From positions 167,294 to 231,293 of the forward strand of contig NZ_RZNX01000005.1 in NCBI RefSeq assembly GCF_003994465.1: a stretch of 64,000 nt of DNA, read 5' to 3'. The notes beneath the pieces were generated by a model. It was not told the DNA's origin. It saw nothing but the letters and a program-made list of their open reading frames with translations, and made no database searches. The stretch is from Paenibacillus zeisoli (GTDB taxonomy: Bacteria > Bacillota > Bacilli > Paenibacillales > Paenibacillaceae). The first letter of the stretch is position 1. The number at the start of each line of letters is the position of its first letter. The translations under genes were made by a program, and so were the position numbers. Below are positions 8,073 to 18,859 of the stretch, one piece after another.

Positions 8073-9563
8073 ATGAGTTTGAAACCGCATTCATTTTGGT
8101 TTGTTACAGGCAGTCAGCATTTATATGGACCCGAAACACTTCAAGAGGTGGCAGAGCACTCCCGCATTATTGCGGAGCAGCTGGATAAGGATCCGAAGTT
8201 CACCTATCCTGTTGTTTTCAAGCCAATCGTAACTACACCGGATGAAATATATAAGCTGATTCTTGAGGCTAACAGCGATGAGTCTTGTGCGGGAATTATA
8301 ACCTGGATGCATACCTTCTCACCTGCAAAAATGTGGATTGCCGGGTTGTCCCAATTGCAGAAGCCTCTACTTCATTTCCATACCCAGTTCAACAGGGATA
8401 TTCCTTGGGAGACGATTGATATGGATTTCATGAACCTGAATCAATCTGCTCATGGAGACCGTGAATACGGCCATATCGGCGCACGCCTTGGAATTGCCCG
8501 CAAAATTGTTGTTGGACACTGGGAGGATGGCGAAGTCCGTGATGGAATCGCCGGCTGGATGCGCACCGCAGCAGCTTATGCAGAGAGCCGCCGGTTAAAG
8601 GTTGCTCGCTTTGGTGACAACATGCGCGAAGTAGCTGTTACTGACGGCGACAAGGTGGAGGCGCAGATCAAGCTTGGCTGGTCTGTAAATGGATACGGGA
8701 TTGGCGATCTCGCTACTGTGCTTCAGGAGGTTAGCGATGCTGAAGTGAAGACGCTGCTTGAGGAATATGCGGAGCAATACACGATTACCAAAGAAGGCTT
8801 AAGTGCCGGACCGGTACGTGACTCGATTGCCTATCAAGCCAAGCTAGAGATTGCGCTCAAACGGTTCCTGAAAGATGGTGGATTTGGAGCCTTTACAACG
8901 ACCTTTGAAGATCTACATGGTCTTAAGCAGCTTCCGGGACTTGCGGTACAGCGATTGATGGAAGCCGGATACGGGTTCGGTGGAGAAGGCGACTGGAAGA
9001 CAGCCGCGCTGACACGTGTTCTCAAAGTGCTGGCGGATAACAAGAGCACTTCCTTTATGGAAGATTACACCTATCATTTCGAGCCGGGCAATCATATGAT
9101 TCTGGGTGCTCACATGCTGGAAGTATGCCCGACCATTGCAGCAACCAAGCCATCGATTCAGGTTCATCCGCTTGGGATTGGGGGCAAGGAAGACCCGGCA
9201 CGGATCGTCTTTGACGGACAAGGGGGGCCAGCAGTGAATGCTTCGCTCATAGACCTTGGTCACCGGTTCCGCCTGCTTGTTAATGTTGTGGATGGCGTTC
9301 AGGTAGAGAAGCCAATGCCCAACCTGCCGGTTGCACGGGTACTGTGGAAGCCGCAGCCATCTCTTCGCGAATCCGCAGAGGCATGGATCTTGGCCGGCGG
9401 TGCTCACCATACGGTTCTCTCCTATGCAATTAGCGCAGAGAATCTGACAGATTTCGCCGAGATGGCCGGGATTGAGGCGGTCATTATTGATAAGAATACG
9501 ACGATTCCAAGATTCAAGAATGAATTGTTATGGAGTGACGCAGCATACCGTCTGCAGCGATGA
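8073..9563 (+). CDS. araA: L-arabinose isomerase
   Basis: Cytosolic, Mn-dependent isomerase converting L-arabinose to L-ribulose, the first step of bacterial arabinose use. The 496-residue length and family motifs are typical: FWFVTGSQHLYGPETL at the N-terminus, WMHTFSPAKMWI near residue 80, the metal-site region TTTFEDLHGLKQLPGLAVQ around residues 275-293, and the FEPGNHMILGAHMLEVCP region with its metal-site His. The ATG at 8073 has GGGAGG upstream. It is first in an ara gene set with AraR boxes in its leader; codons 3-8 also contain a near-consensus catabolite-repression site. Confidence 0.97.
   Translation: MSLKPHSFWFVTGSQHLYGPETLQEVAEHSRIIAEQLDKDPKFTYPVVFKPIVTTPDEIYKLILEANSDESCAGIITWMHTFSPAKMWIAGLSQLQKPLLHFHTQFNRDIPWETIDMDFMNLNQSAHGDREYGHIGARLGIARKIVVGHWEDGEVRDGIAGWMRTAAAYAESRRLKVARFGDNMREVAVTDGDKVEAQIKLGWSVNGYGIGDLATVLQEVSDAEVKTLLEEYAEQYTITKEGLSAGPVRDSIAYQAKLEIALKRFLKDGGFGAFTTTFEDLHGLKQLPGLAVQRLMEAGYGFGGEGDWKTAALTRVLKVLADNKSTSFMEDYTYHFEPGNHMILGAHMLEVCPTIAATKPSIQVHPLGIGGKEDPARIVFDGQGGPAVNASLIDLGHRFRLLVNVVDGVQVEKPMPNLPVARVLWKPQPSLRESAEAWILAGGAHHTVLSYAISAENLTDFAEMAGIEAVIIDKNTTIPRFKNELLWSDAAYRLQR
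8079..8094. promoter_or_regulatory. Candidate cre site inside the start of araA
   Basis: TTGAAACCGCATTCAT differs from the cre consensus WTGNAARCGNWWWCAW at one base (C for R). CcpA bound here could block elongation as a roadblock. It is intragenic and imperfect, so this is only a candidate. Confidence 0.45.
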
Positions 9564-9633
9564 GATCTGCTTCGTTCACCCAGTCTGTGTTACAATAATC
9601 CGTATATAACAAGAGCGGTGGCTGAGGTGACGT

Positions 9634-10719
9634 ATGAGTAATAGACGAATTCCTAAGTATTTACAATTGAAAGAAGAGCTTCTCTCCTGGTTGGAGTCTG
9701 GCAGGTTGCAGACCGGCAAACAGTTCCCGTCCGAGAACGAAATTTCCGAACAGTTCAAGCTAAGCCGTCAGACGGTTCGTCAGACTTTTGGTGAGCTGGA
9801 GAAGGAAGGCTGGCTGGAGCGGATTCAGGGCAAGGGGACTTTTGCTAGAAACCCCGGTAGACGTGAAGGAGAACAAGTTAAGACGATCGGCATAATTACA
9901 ACCTATATTTCCGATTATATCTTTCCGCATATTGTAAGAGGAGCTGAGGCGGAGCTTCGCAGTCAAGGTTACCGGCTTCTCCTGTCCAGCACGGACAATA
10001 AGAAAGAGAAGGAAATGGAGAGCCTCCAATTAATGACAAGCCAGCCCCTCAGCGGTCTCATTATTGAACCGACCAAAAGCGCGGAGGGCAATCCCAATCT
10101 GGGTTACTTTCTGGAGCTGCAGGAGAAGAACATTCCCTACCTGATGATTAACGAGAAGTATCGTGAGCTGGAGTGTCCAAGTCTTAGAGTGGACGATGAG
10201 GCGGGTGGATATAAGGCGGCAGCGCATTTACTGGAGAACGGTCACACACAAATTGCCGGCTTCTTCAAGCGGGATGACCTTCAAGGCGTGAACCGGTTAA
10301 AAGGCTTCCTGCATGCTCATCGGGAGTCTGGGATCACCGTATCTCCGCAGCGGGTAGTTACGTATACCACGGAGCAAAAGCAGGATCTACCTTACAAGCA
10401 GGCTCTAGAGCTGCTGAAAAGTAACGAGCAGAACCGCCCGACCGCCTTTGTGTGTTATAACGATGAATTAGCGGTGCGTCTAATGGAGGCAGCTGTGTTG
10501 TGCGGTCTTCGGATCCCAGAAGACATCTCCTTCATCGGATTCGATGATTCCAGTCTGTCCTTGGGCACACGTCTGACCACATTAACTCATCCCAAGACTA
10601 CGATGGGCGAGATGGCTGCAAGGCAGCTCATCAGTATGATCGAACAAGGAAGTACCTATGAGGACACCGTATTCGAGCCGGAACTCATTAAGCGTCAATC
10701 TGTTTTTAAGCGTAAATAA
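9634..10719 (+). CDS. araR: Arabinose repressor AraR (GntR/LacI chimera)
   Basis: Transcriptional repressor of 361 residues. The N-terminal 70 residues form a GntR-type winged helix (PKYLQLKEELLSWLESG, LSRQTVRQTFGELEKEGWL). From about residue 85 it has a LacI/periplasmic-binding-protein-like domain for arabinose (TIGIITTYISDYIFPHIVRG; DISFIGFDDSSLS near the end). AraR binds TTGTACGTACAA palindromes and is released by L-arabinose; three such boxes occur in this gene set. Unlike the separate araR of Bacillus subtilis, it sits inside the ara gene run, between araA and araD in the same direction. The ATG at 9634 follows GAGGTGA. Confidence 0.95.
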   Translation: MSNRRIPKYLQLKEELLSWLESGRLQTGKQFPSENEISEQFKLSRQTVRQTFGELEKEGWLERIQGKGTFARNPGRREGEQVKTIGIITTYISDYIFPHIVRGAEAELRSQGYRLLLSSTDNKKEKEMESLQLMTSQPLSGLIIEPTKSAEGNPNLGYFLELQEKNIPYLMINEKYRELECPSLRVDDEAGGYKAAAHLLENGHTQIAGFFKRDDLQGVNRLKGFLHAHRESGITVSPQRVVTYTTEQKQDLPYKQALELLKSNEQNRPTAFVCYNDELAVRLMEAAVLCGLRIPEDISFIGFDDSSLSLGTRLTTLTHPKTTMGEMAARQLISMIEQGSTYEDTVFEPELIKRQSVFKRK

Positions 10720-10740
10720 AGCACAAACGAAGAATTAACG

Positions 10741-10758
10741 AAGTCCATAAGTGGACTT
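10741..10758 (+). terminator. Small hairpin between araR and araD
   Basis: Arms AAGTCC and GGACTT with a 6-base loop, followed by only a few pyrimidines. Probably at most a partial terminator before the second AraR-controlled segment. Confidence 0.3.
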
Positions 10759-10770
10759 TCATACGATGAC

Positions 10771-10782
10771 TTGTACGTACAA
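10771..10782. promoter_or_regulatory. AraR operator box 3, upstream of araD
   Basis: Exact TTGTACGTACAA, identical to box 1, 28 bases before the araD start. It implies a second AraR-controlled start point for araD-araB-araM downstream of araR, or autogenous roadblock control. Confidence 0.82.
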
Positions 10783-10810
10783 CATCTTAATGGAGAGGGA
10801 GTGTCTGTAC

Positions 10811-11500
10811 ATGCTTGAAGCACTCAAACAACAGGTGCTGGAGGCCAATCTGGAGCTGCCCAAACATAATCTGGTCACCTTTACATGGGGAAATGTCAGT
10901 GGTATTGACCGGGAGCAAGGGCTAGTTGTGATCAAACCAAGCGGGGTGCCTTACGAGGACCTCAAGGCTGAGCACATGGTTGTAGTTGATCTGGAAGGTC
11001 GGGTTGTTGAGGGGGACCTGCGTCCTTCATCCGATACACCAACGCATGTCGTATTGTATCGGTCATTTCCTGAAATCGGGGGAATTGTGCATACACACTC
11101 TCCTTGGGGAACCAGCTGGGCACAGGCAGGGCGTGCGCTCCCTGCTTATGGAACAACTCATTCGGATTATTTCTATGGCGAAATTCCGGTAACTCGTCCC
11201 ATGACCAAGGCGGAGATTGAAGGAGATTATGAACGGGAGACCGGGAATGTGATTGTAGAAAGATTCAAGAACCTGGATCCTAATCAGATCCCTGGTGTAC
11301 TGGTTCATGCACACGCTCCATTTGTCTGGGGCAAGGATGCTCATAATGCGGTGCATAATGCCGTCGTGCTGGAGGAAGTGGCGAAGATTGCTGGACGGAT
11401 GCTCGCACTCAATCCAGAAGCCGCACCTATGGATCAAGTGCTGCTTGATCGGCATTATCTGCGGAAGCATGGTGTGAACGCTTATTACGGACAGAACTAA
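10811..11500 (+). CDS. araD: L-ribulose-5-phosphate 4-epimerase
   Basis: Zinc-dependent class II aldolase-fold enzyme of 229 residues that turns L-ribulose 5-phosphate into D-xylulose 5-phosphate, feeding the pentose phosphate pathway. Zn ligands are visible as H94 and H96 in VHTHSPWGT and in the later [10 protein letters not shown]. The substrate loop [10 protein letters not shown] is near residue 45. The frame is open 20 codons further upstream, but that would place the AraR box inside the gene; the ATG at 10811 is preceded by GGAGAGGGAG and fits family length. It is followed 38 bases later by araB. Confidence 0.95.
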   Translation: MLEALKQQVLEANLELPKHNLVTFTWGNVSGIDREQGLVVIKPSGVPYEDLKAEHMVVVDLEGRVVEGDLRPSSDTPTHVVLYRSFPEIGGIVHTHSPWGTSWAQAGRALPAYGTTHSDYFYGEIPVTRPMTKAEIEGDYERETGNVIVERFKNLDPNQIPGVLVHAHAPFVWGKDAHNAVHNAVVLEEVAKIAGRMLALNPEAAPMDQVLLDRHYLRKHGVNAYYGQN

Positions 11501-11538
11501 TTACTTTTATCAAATTCGAATAGCGGGAGGAAGCCAAT

Positions 11539-13209
11539 ATGGGACAAAAATATACGATTGGTGTTGACTACGGAACCCAGTCGGGGCGTGCGGTACTTGT
11601 GGATTTATCGAGCGGTCATGAAGTTGCCGATCATGTAACTCCGTATCCTCATCATGTTATAGATGAATATTTACCGGGTTCAGGGATTAAGCTTGCGCAT
11701 GACTGGGCTTTGCAGCACCCGGATGACTATCTCGAGGTGCTTAGAAGATCCATTCCTGCGGTCATCAAGGAATCGGGAGTTAACCCTGAGGATGTAATAG
11801 GGGTTGGAATTGACTTCACGGCTTGTACGATGCTGCCCGTTGATGAAGCCGGAGAGCCGCTGTGCTTCCATAAGGAGTACGTGGATGACCCTCACAGTTG
11901 GGTGAAGCTGTGGAAGCACCATGCCGCCCAGCCGGAAGCCGACAAGATTAATCAGATTGCTGCTGAACGCGGAGAAGCCTTCCTTCCCCGCTATGGCGGG
12001 AAGATTTCCTCCGAATGGATGATCGCAAAGATCTGGCAGATTCTTGACGAAGCTCCGGAGATTTATGATCGTACGGATCTTTTTCTGGAGGCTACGGACT
12101 GGGTTATTTCCCAAATGACAGGGAAAGTTGTACGGAACAGCTGTACAGCCGGATACAAAGCGATCTGGCATAAGCAGGAGGGATTCCCTAGCCGGGAATA
12201 CTTCAAGGCACTTGACCCCAGACTTGAGAATCTAACGGATACGAAGCTGCGTGGAGAAGTGATTGCTCTGGGTTCATCGGCAGGCGGGCTAACGGACGCC
12301 ATGGCTGAACTCACCGGTCTTAAGCCGGGTATCGCAGTGGCGGTGGGCAATGTGGATGCTCATGCTGCGGTTCCAGCCGTTGGTGTGGTAACCCCAGGGA
12401 AATTAGTCATGGCCATGGGAACCTCCATCTGCCATATGCTGCTGGGTACGGAAGAGAAGCAGGTAGAAGGTATGTGCGGTGTGGTTGAGGATGGAATAAT
12501 ACCGGGACTATACGGTTATGAAGCGGGGCAATCCGCCGTTGGCGATATATTTGAGTGGTTCGTCGAAGAGTCGCTCCCTTCCTATGTAAAAGAGCAGGCT
12601 GAGAAGGAAGGTCTGGGAGTTCACCAGTGGCTGGAGAGAGAAGCTGCCAAGTATCAGCCTGGAGAGACGGGATTGCTTGCTCTCGACTGGTGGAACGGCA
12701 ATCGCTCCGTTCTGGTAGATACCGATCTAACCGGTATGATTCTTGGTTTGACTCTATTAACCAAGCCGCAGGAAGTGTATCGTACGCTGCTGGAGGCTAC
12801 TGCATTTGGAACACGGAAAATCGTTGATGCTTTCCACTCAAATGGGGTTCCTGTAGATGCCCTGTATGCTTGCGGGGGACTGCCGCAGAAGAATCGTCTG
12901 CTTATGCAGATCTATGCCGATGTGACCAACCGCGAAATTTATATTGCTGACTCCAAGCAGACACCGGCTCTTGGGGCGGCGATGTTCGCCGCCGTTGCCG
13001 CCGGAGCGGAAGCCGGAGGATACGATTCGATCATTGATGCGGCTACAAGCATGGCCAGAGTTAAGGAAGAGACCTTCAAGCCGATTCCCGCCAATGTGGA
13101 AATTTATGAGCTCTTGTACCAGGAGTACAGCAAGCTTCATGACTATTTTGGACGTGGTGAGAATGATGTGATGAAGCGCCTGAAGGCGATTAAGAAATCT
13201 GCCGAATAG
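11539..13209 (+). CDS. araB: L-ribulokinase
   Basis: FGGY-family kinase of 556 residues phosphorylating L-ribulose to L-ribulose 5-phosphate. Visible motifs are the N-terminal phosphate loop [32 protein letters not shown] around residue 95, and the C-terminal nucleotide-binding signature [19 protein letters not shown] near residue 445. The length agrees with AraB proteins rather than xylulokinases. GGGAGG precedes the ATG. It lies between araD and araM in one run of genes, under the araD-proximal AraR box and any read-through from araA. Confidence 0.96.
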   Translation: MGQKYTIGVDYGTQSGRAVLVDLSSGHEVADHVTPYPHHVIDEYLPGSGIKLAHDWALQHPDDYLEVLRRSIPAVIKESGVNPEDVIGVGIDFTACTMLPVDEAGEPLCFHKEYVDDPHSWVKLWKHHAAQPEADKINQIAAERGEAFLPRYGGKISSEWMIAKIWQILDEAPEIYDRTDLFLEATDWVISQMTGKVVRNSCTAGYKAIWHKQEGFPSREYFKALDPRLENLTDTKLRGEVIALGSSAGGLTDAMAELTGLKPGIAVAVGNVDAHAAVPAVGVVTPGKLVMAMGTSICHMLLGTEEKQVEGMCGVVEDGIIPGLYGYEAGQSAVGDIFEWFVEESLPSYVKEQAEKEGLGVHQWLEREAAKYQPGETGLLALDWWNGNRSVLVDTDLTGMILGLTLLTKPQEVYRTLLEATAFGTRKIVDAFHSNGVPVDALYACGGLPQKNRLLMQIYADVTNREIYIADSKQTPALGAAMFAAVAAGAEAGGYDSIIDAATSMARVKEETFKPIPANVEIYELLYQEYSKLHDYFGRGENDVMKRLKAIKKSAE

Positions 13210-13242
13210 AAGACACCGCAGATTAGGAGGCTGTCTACTGAT

Positions 13243-14370
13243 ATGAGTATCTTGAACGATATCAAGGCTATCCAGCAAGTGTCGCTTAGCTCAGGCGCCA
13301 TTCATGAGGTCGCTCCATTCTTGCTGGAGCGAGAGTACAGGCGAGTTCTGCTCGTTGCTGATGAGAATACGTATAAGGCCGCAGGTGAACATCTCTTCAA
13401 TCTCCTTGAACACAAGGGAATCCAGGTTGGCGAAATGCGGATTAGCCCTAATCCACAGGGCGATTGTGTCGCTGATGAACAATCGATTGTTGAAGTGCTT
13501 CTAAGTTTGAACCCCGATCAGACGGATTGTCTGATTGCAGTGGGTTCCGGAACGATTCATGATATCGTCCGTTTTGTGAGTCATAAGACAAAGGTGCCCT
13601 TTGTCTCCGTACCTACTGCTCCTTCTGTGGACGGATTCACTTCTGCGGGAGCTCCCCTAATTATAAGGGGAGTGAAGACAACGATTGCGGCCGTTCCGCC
13701 CTTTGCCATATTTGCTGATCTAGATATTCTCACACGAGCACCCCAGCCTTTAGTTGCAGCAGGATTCGGGGACATGCTCGCCAAGTACACCTCGTTATTC
13801 GATTGGAAATTCTCACATCTTACCGCAGGGGAGCCTTACGATGAACAGGCCGCTGTAATTACACAGCGGGCGCTGTGGTCCTGTGTTGAACAGGTGGAGG
13901 CGATCGGGAAGCGAACCGAGGAAGGCATCCGGACACTGATGACGGCACTCATTGAATCAGGCTTGGCCATGCTTCTGTTCGGGCAGTCACATCCGGCCTC
14001 TGGTGCTGAACACCACCTTTCCCATTACTGGGAAATGGAATACCTTCGCTTAGGCAGGCGGGCGATCCTTCATGGGGCGAAAGTGGGTGCAGCCTGCGCG
14101 GAGATCTCACGTGTATATCACGAAGCCGTAGATAAGGGGATTTATCCCGGGGCAGAGCCGGAAGCCCTACGGGCACACGCGGCTGAGGTTCAGCAATGGA
14201 TAGCTGAGATTCCTCCAGAATCCGCAATCCGTGATCTGCTCCGAGTTGCAGGGGGTCCTGCTGACAGAACCGAACTGGGGATTGACGATGAGCTGCTTGA
14301 GCAGAGTCTGCGCACAGCTCATCGTCTCCGCAATCGGCATACGCTTCTTCGCGCCTTGAACGAAGCTTAA
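13243..14370 (+). CDS. araM: Glycerol-1-phosphate dehydrogenase family protein AraM
   Basis: Iron-alcohol-dehydrogenase-like protein, 375 residues. Family features: GSGTIHDIVRFVSHKTKVPFVSVPTAPSVDGFTS (about residues 103-136), which forms the NAD site, and metal-site histidines in SGAEHHLSHYWEM and ILHGAKVG. AraM/EgsA of Bacillus subtilis is a Ni-dependent sn-glycerol-1-phosphate dehydrogenase making an archaeal-type lipid precursor; why it sits in ara operons is not settled. Here it is the last gene of the ara run. The start has AGGAGG upstream. A strong hairpin follows. Confidence 0.92.
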   Translation: MSILNDIKAIQQVSLSSGAIHEVAPFLLEREYRRVLLVADENTYKAAGEHLFNLLEHKGIQVGEMRISPNPQGDCVADEQSIVEVLLSLNPDQTDCLIAVGSGTIHDIVRFVSHKTKVPFVSVPTAPSVDGFTSAGAPLIIRGVKTTIAAVPPFAIFADLDILTRAPQPLVAAGFGDMLAKYTSLFDWKFSHLTAGEPYDEQAAVITQRALWSCVEQVEAIGKRTEEGIRTLMTALIESGLAMLLFGQSHPASGAEHHLSHYWEMEYLRLGRRAILHGAKVGAACAEISRVYHEAVDKGIYPGAEPEALRAHAAEVQQWIAEIPPESAIRDLLRVAGGPADRTELGIDDELLEQSLRTAHRLRNRHTLLRALNEA

Positions 14371-14377
14371 TACACAA

Positions 14378-14410
14378 AAGGATCACGTCTAAGAAGTAGA
14401 CGTGATCCTT
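14378..14410 (+). terminator. Hairpin ending the ara gene run
   Basis: Perfect 13-bp arms (AAGGATCACGTCT with its complement) around a 7-base loop, right after araM. Only a moderate T content follows. It lies between convergent genes. Confidence 0.7.
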
Positions 14411-14439
14411 CATTCTATATACCTGTTGACGTTCTGAAT

Positions 14440-14461
14440 AAATAAGACGTGCGTCTTATTT
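14440..14461 (-). terminator. Hairpin after the ArsR-type regulator gene
   Basis: Perfect 9-bp arms AAATAAGAC and GTCTTATTT with a 4-base loop, just past the stop of the leftward gene. A/T-rich on both sides, so it may serve either strand. Confidence 0.5.
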
Positions 14462-14470
14462 AACTTCTTA

Positions 14471-15385
14471 TTATTCTTCCACGTTATATAGCACGCGTGC
14501 GGATAAATCTTGACCGTAGTTGCCAAAATGCTTGCCATAGATGGTCAAGCCCCGCTTGTTAACCGGCTTATCTGTTACTGCAATACGGAAGGTGAGTTCG
14601 CTCTTATAGTTCAGCTGGATTTGGTCCAGAGTTACATCCGAAATCCGGCAGCCATCGATAAAGCTGCCCTCATTGTTAATCCGAATTAATTTGAGCATTC
14701 CATATTGATTAAGGTGGGGCGGCCACCACTCCGGATTGAACGTGCCGCGGGTGTCCCCAAAGTCCCCTGGACTTGTCCAGAACCCAAGCTCAACCCCATT
14801 TAAGTAGAAATAAATATCTGAGGGGTAGTTGTCACAGTAGCCAGGTGCTTCTGATCCTATCTCCATGCAGAACTGAATCTCCCGGAAGGATTGATTCGGC
14901 TTGAGATAATTCGGTATCCGATATTCAAGATAGCCTTCAGACAGCCAGATAATCTCGGAATCAATACGCTGTGGATCTGCAAAATATCGAGGATCGTCAA
15001 AATCTCCGATAATACTGTCTTTGGTAGCGAGTCCGCAAGTGGGGGATACCTGATAATCGCTGTAATGTCCAACCTGAATATCTACTTCGTATAAATTCTC
15101 CATATCTTTGCTCCGCAAATCAACAATCAATTTGTCTTTATTCAAATAACAGATCTTTTGGATGCCGTGCTTGCCTACAGAGGTATTGATCTCGATAAGT
15201 CCGCTCTCTTCAAGCTTCTTAATGTGCATGGTGATGGCCCCGTTGCTTAAATTCAGCTTCGTGGCAAGTTCATTCAGGTTCAAGGCCTGGTTATTAGCCA
15301 GCAGTTCAAGGATCTGTATTCTGATCTCAGAACTTAAAGCTTTAAAAATTTCAATCCCACTCATCAAATCCTTGATGTATATCAT
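14471..15385 (-). CDS. ArsR-type transcriptional regulator with large C-terminal sensor-like domain
   Basis: 304-residue protein. Residues 10-85 form a winged helix of ArsR type (IFKALSSEIRIQILELLANNQALNLNELA, then KLNLSNGAITMHIKKLEESGLIE). ArsR proteins usually end near 100 residues; this one carries about 210 more, rich in aromatic and beta-strand-like sequence (GEAPGYCDNYPSD-like and FNPEWWPPHLNQYG segments), suggesting a jelly-roll or carbohydrate-binding sensor. No metal-binding cysteine pair is evident. It is divergent from the arabinan operon, so I infer that it senses an arabino-oligosaccharide and controls that operon. A later ATG (15364) is possible; the ATG at 15385 has AGAAGG upstream. 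Confidence 0.8.
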   Translation of the reverse strand: MIYIKDLMSGIEIFKALSSEIRIQILELLANNQALNLNELATKLNLSNGAITMHIKKLEESGLIEINTSVGKHGIQKICYLNKDKLIVDLRSKDMENLYEVDIQVGHYSDYQVSPTCGLATKDSIIGDFDDPRYFADPQRIDSEIIWLSEGYLEYRIPNYLKPNQSFREIQFCMEIGSEAPGYCDNYPSDIYFYLNGVELGFWTSPGDFGDTRGTFNPEWWPPHLNQYGMLKLIRINNEGSFIDGCRISDVTLDQIQLNYKSELTFRIAVTDKPVNKRGLTIYGKHFGNYGQDLSARVLYNVEE

Positions 15386-15455
15386 AGGTTATGAACCTTC
15401 TTCCAAAATGAATTAGTTAATTCGAGTTTATTTTAGATAATTATAAACTAATGAT

Positions 15456-15471
15456 ACCTTTAAATAAAGGT
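15456..15471. promoter_or_regulatory. Inverted repeat, candidate operator in the divergent arabinan promoter region
   Basis: Perfect palindrome ACCTTTAAATAAAGGT (6-bp arms, 4-base spacer), 71 bases upstream of the ArsR-type regulator start. A likely autoregulatory operator, by position only. Confidence 0.45.
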
Positions 15472-15523
15472 GCGAATCAAAAATTGTATTATAATTCAAA
15501 TAATCGGCAAATTTTTGTATCAA

Positions 15524-15552
15524 TTCACAGATGGTATTTATATAAATGTGAA
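15524..15552. promoter_or_regulatory. Spaced inverted repeat TTCACA-N17-TGTGAA
   Basis: Arms at 15524-15529 and 15547-15552. The right arm shares the phrase TAAATGTRAAC with the second spaced repeat at 15642-15683, so the two may bind the same protein. Confidence 0.4.
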
Positions 15553-15641
15553 CTAAACTGCTGAATACACAAGAAAAATCAACTAAAATGTTACTTTTAG
15601 ACATTTGATTTATAAAAATATAAAAAGGTTTAAATAAATTT

Positions 15642-15683
15642 GTTTACAACACAGATCATATATGTTAATTTATAAATGTAAAC
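15642..15683. promoter_or_regulatory. Spaced inverted repeat GTTTACA-N28-TGTAAAC upstream of abfA
   Basis: Arms at 15642-15648 and 15677-15683. The right arm overlaps the cre site. A candidate regulator site for the arabinan operon, by symmetry and position only. Confidence 0.4.
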
Positions 15684-15691
15684 GTATTCAT
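15676..15691. promoter_or_regulatory. cre site (CcpA) upstream of abfA
   Basis: ATGTAAACGTATTCAT matches WTGNAARCGNWWWCAW at every position. It lies 51 bases before the abfA start in the promoter region, so glucose repression of the arabinan operon through CcpA is likely. Confidence 0.75.
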
Positions 15692-15705
15692 TAAGTATAT
15701 TATAA

Positions 15706-17265
<1,560 letters not shown>

Positions 17266-17428
17266 CTGATTTAGCTCATTGATTTATGAATGCGGTTCCA
17301 ACTCAGGTTTCTTGGTAGCTCGAATTGAATTATTCGCAGCCAGCCCATCCATGAACTAGCGATCTGCATATCTGGCTAGACCATCTTCAGTTCTTTCTAT
17401 CTTTTATTAGATTACAGGAGGGGTTATT
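17266..17428 (+). other. Gap between abfA and the importer genes
   Basis: 163 bases without an open frame. No convincing terminator or promoter was seen, so read-through from abfA into the importer genes is assumed. The only clear signal is the CAGGAGGGG ribosome-binding site for the following GTG start. Confidence 0.4.
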
Positions 17429-18778
17429 GTGACAAAGAAAAAAGGTTGGTTGATGCTGGTCTCATTGATTCTTGTATTCTCAACCGTATTGGCAGGCTGT
17501 GGCAAAGGCAGCTCAAGCAGTGCAGAAGGAGGGAACAAGGAGCTTACCTTTATGTTCCGTGGAGGTCCTGACGAACAGACAGCCTACAAGAATGTGGTTA
17601 AGCAATTTGAGAAGGATCATCCCAATATTAAAGTCAAGTTGGTTATCACTACAGCAGATCAATACGCAACCAAGCTAAAGGCAGCCATTACCGGGAATAA
17701 GCTTCCGGATGTGTTTTATTTCGGCTCAGGAGATCTTAAAGCATACGTGAACGGCGGCGTACTCATGAATCTCTCTCCATATATCGAGAAGAACAAGAAT
17801 ATTGATCTGAACAACATCTGGAAATACGGTGTAGACCTCTATCGTTATGACGGCAATATGGCAGGTCAAGGTGATAACTACGGTATGCCGAAGGACGTTG
17901 GGCCATTTGCGCTCGGTTATAACAAAACCATGTTCGAGAAGGCTGGCATTCCACTGCCAGATAAGGATAAGCCTATGACATGGGCTGAATTTCTGGATGT
18001 TCAGAAGAAGCTGACCAAAGACACAGATGGGGATGGTAAGCTCGATCAGTTCGGATCAGGCTTCAATATTACTTGGGCACTGCAGTCCTTTGCATGGAGT
18101 AATGGTGCAGATTTCATAGATTCCACCAAGACTAAGGTCACCGTGGATGATCCTAAGTTCGCTGAAGCCCTTCAATATCTGGCCGACCTGCAGAACGTAG
18201 CTAAAGTAACTCCTTCCATTGCAGATTCCCAGACTCTCGATACGTATCAGCGCTGGATGAAAGGGCAGCTCGCCTTCTTCCCTGTCGGTCCATGGGATAT
18301 GTCAACTTATGAGAAGCTGCCGTTCGATTATGATCTTATTCCTTACCCAGCCGGGTCTACTGGCAAATCAGCAACATGGACGGGTTCCCTTGGTATCGGG
18401 GTATCCAAGAAAACCAAATATCCGGATGAAGCCGTGGAGCTGGTGAACTACCTGACTTCCTCCAAGGAAGGTATGGACGCGCTGGTGAAAGCCAAAGTAC
18501 AAATTCCGAACATGGTCGATATGGCAAAAACATGGGCAGCCGATACCTCCACCAAGCCGGCTAACAAAGAAGAGTTCATTCAAATTGTGCAGGAATATGG
18601 CAGACCGCTGCCGGCTAACTTCACTTACAATTCCGAATGGTATGACTTGTTCTTCACGGATATTCAGCCAGTTCTTGACGGCAAGATGTCTGCGGCAGAT
18701 TACGTGAAGCAGGAGCAGCCAAAAATGCAGAAGCTTCTCGACAAAGCCATCGAGCAGGAGAATAAATCCAAGAAGTAA
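17429..18778 (+). CDS. araN: Arabino-oligosaccharide-binding lipoprotein (AraN-like)
   Basis: Extracellular solute-binding protein of a CUT1 ABC importer, 449 residues. The N-terminus is a lipoprotein signal with lipobox LAGC, so C24 would be lipid-anchored. A typical SBP1 fold follows ([31 protein letters not shown] at about 40-70; [27 protein letters not shown] region near residue 330). The GTG start is fixed by CAGGAGGGG. It is followed by two permeases and arabinanases; AraNPQ of Bacillus subtilis imports arabinotriose and related oligomers, and the same role is inferred here. Confidence 0.9.
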   Translation: MTKKKGWLMLVSLILVFSTVLAGCGKGSSSSAEGGNKELTFMFRGGPDEQTAYKNVVKQFEKDHPNIKVKLVITTADQYATKLKAAITGNKLPDVFYFGSGDLKAYVNGGVLMNLSPYIEKNKNIDLNNIWKYGVDLYRYDGNMAGQGDNYGMPKDVGPFALGYNKTMFEKAGIPLPDKDKPMTWAEFLDVQKKLTKDTDGDGKLDQFGSGFNITWALQSFAWSNGADFIDSTKTKVTVDDPKFAEALQYLADLQNVAKVTPSIADSQTLDTYQRWMKGQLAFFPVGPWDMSTYEKLPFDYDLIPYPAGSTGKSATWTGSLGIGVSKKTKYPDEAVELVNYLTSSKEGMDALVKAKVQIPNMVDMAKTWAADTSTKPANKEEFIQIVQEYGRPLPANFTYNSEWYDLFFTDIQPVLDGKMSAADYVKQEQPKMQKLLDKAIEQENKSKK

Positions 18779-18794
18779 CCACGAACCGGACATG

Positions 18795-18823
18795 TGATGT
18801 TAGCTGCCTGATGGCTAACATCA
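18795..18823 (+). terminator. Intercistronic hairpin after the binding-protein gene
   Basis: Perfect 10-bp stem TGATGTTAGC/GCTAACATCA with a 9-base loop and weak T content. Such hairpins often protect binding-protein mRNA and lower expression of the permeases behind it. Confidence 0.6.
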
Positions 18824-18859
18824 TTTGCCATTCCGGTATCCGAAGCTGAGGTGAAACCG

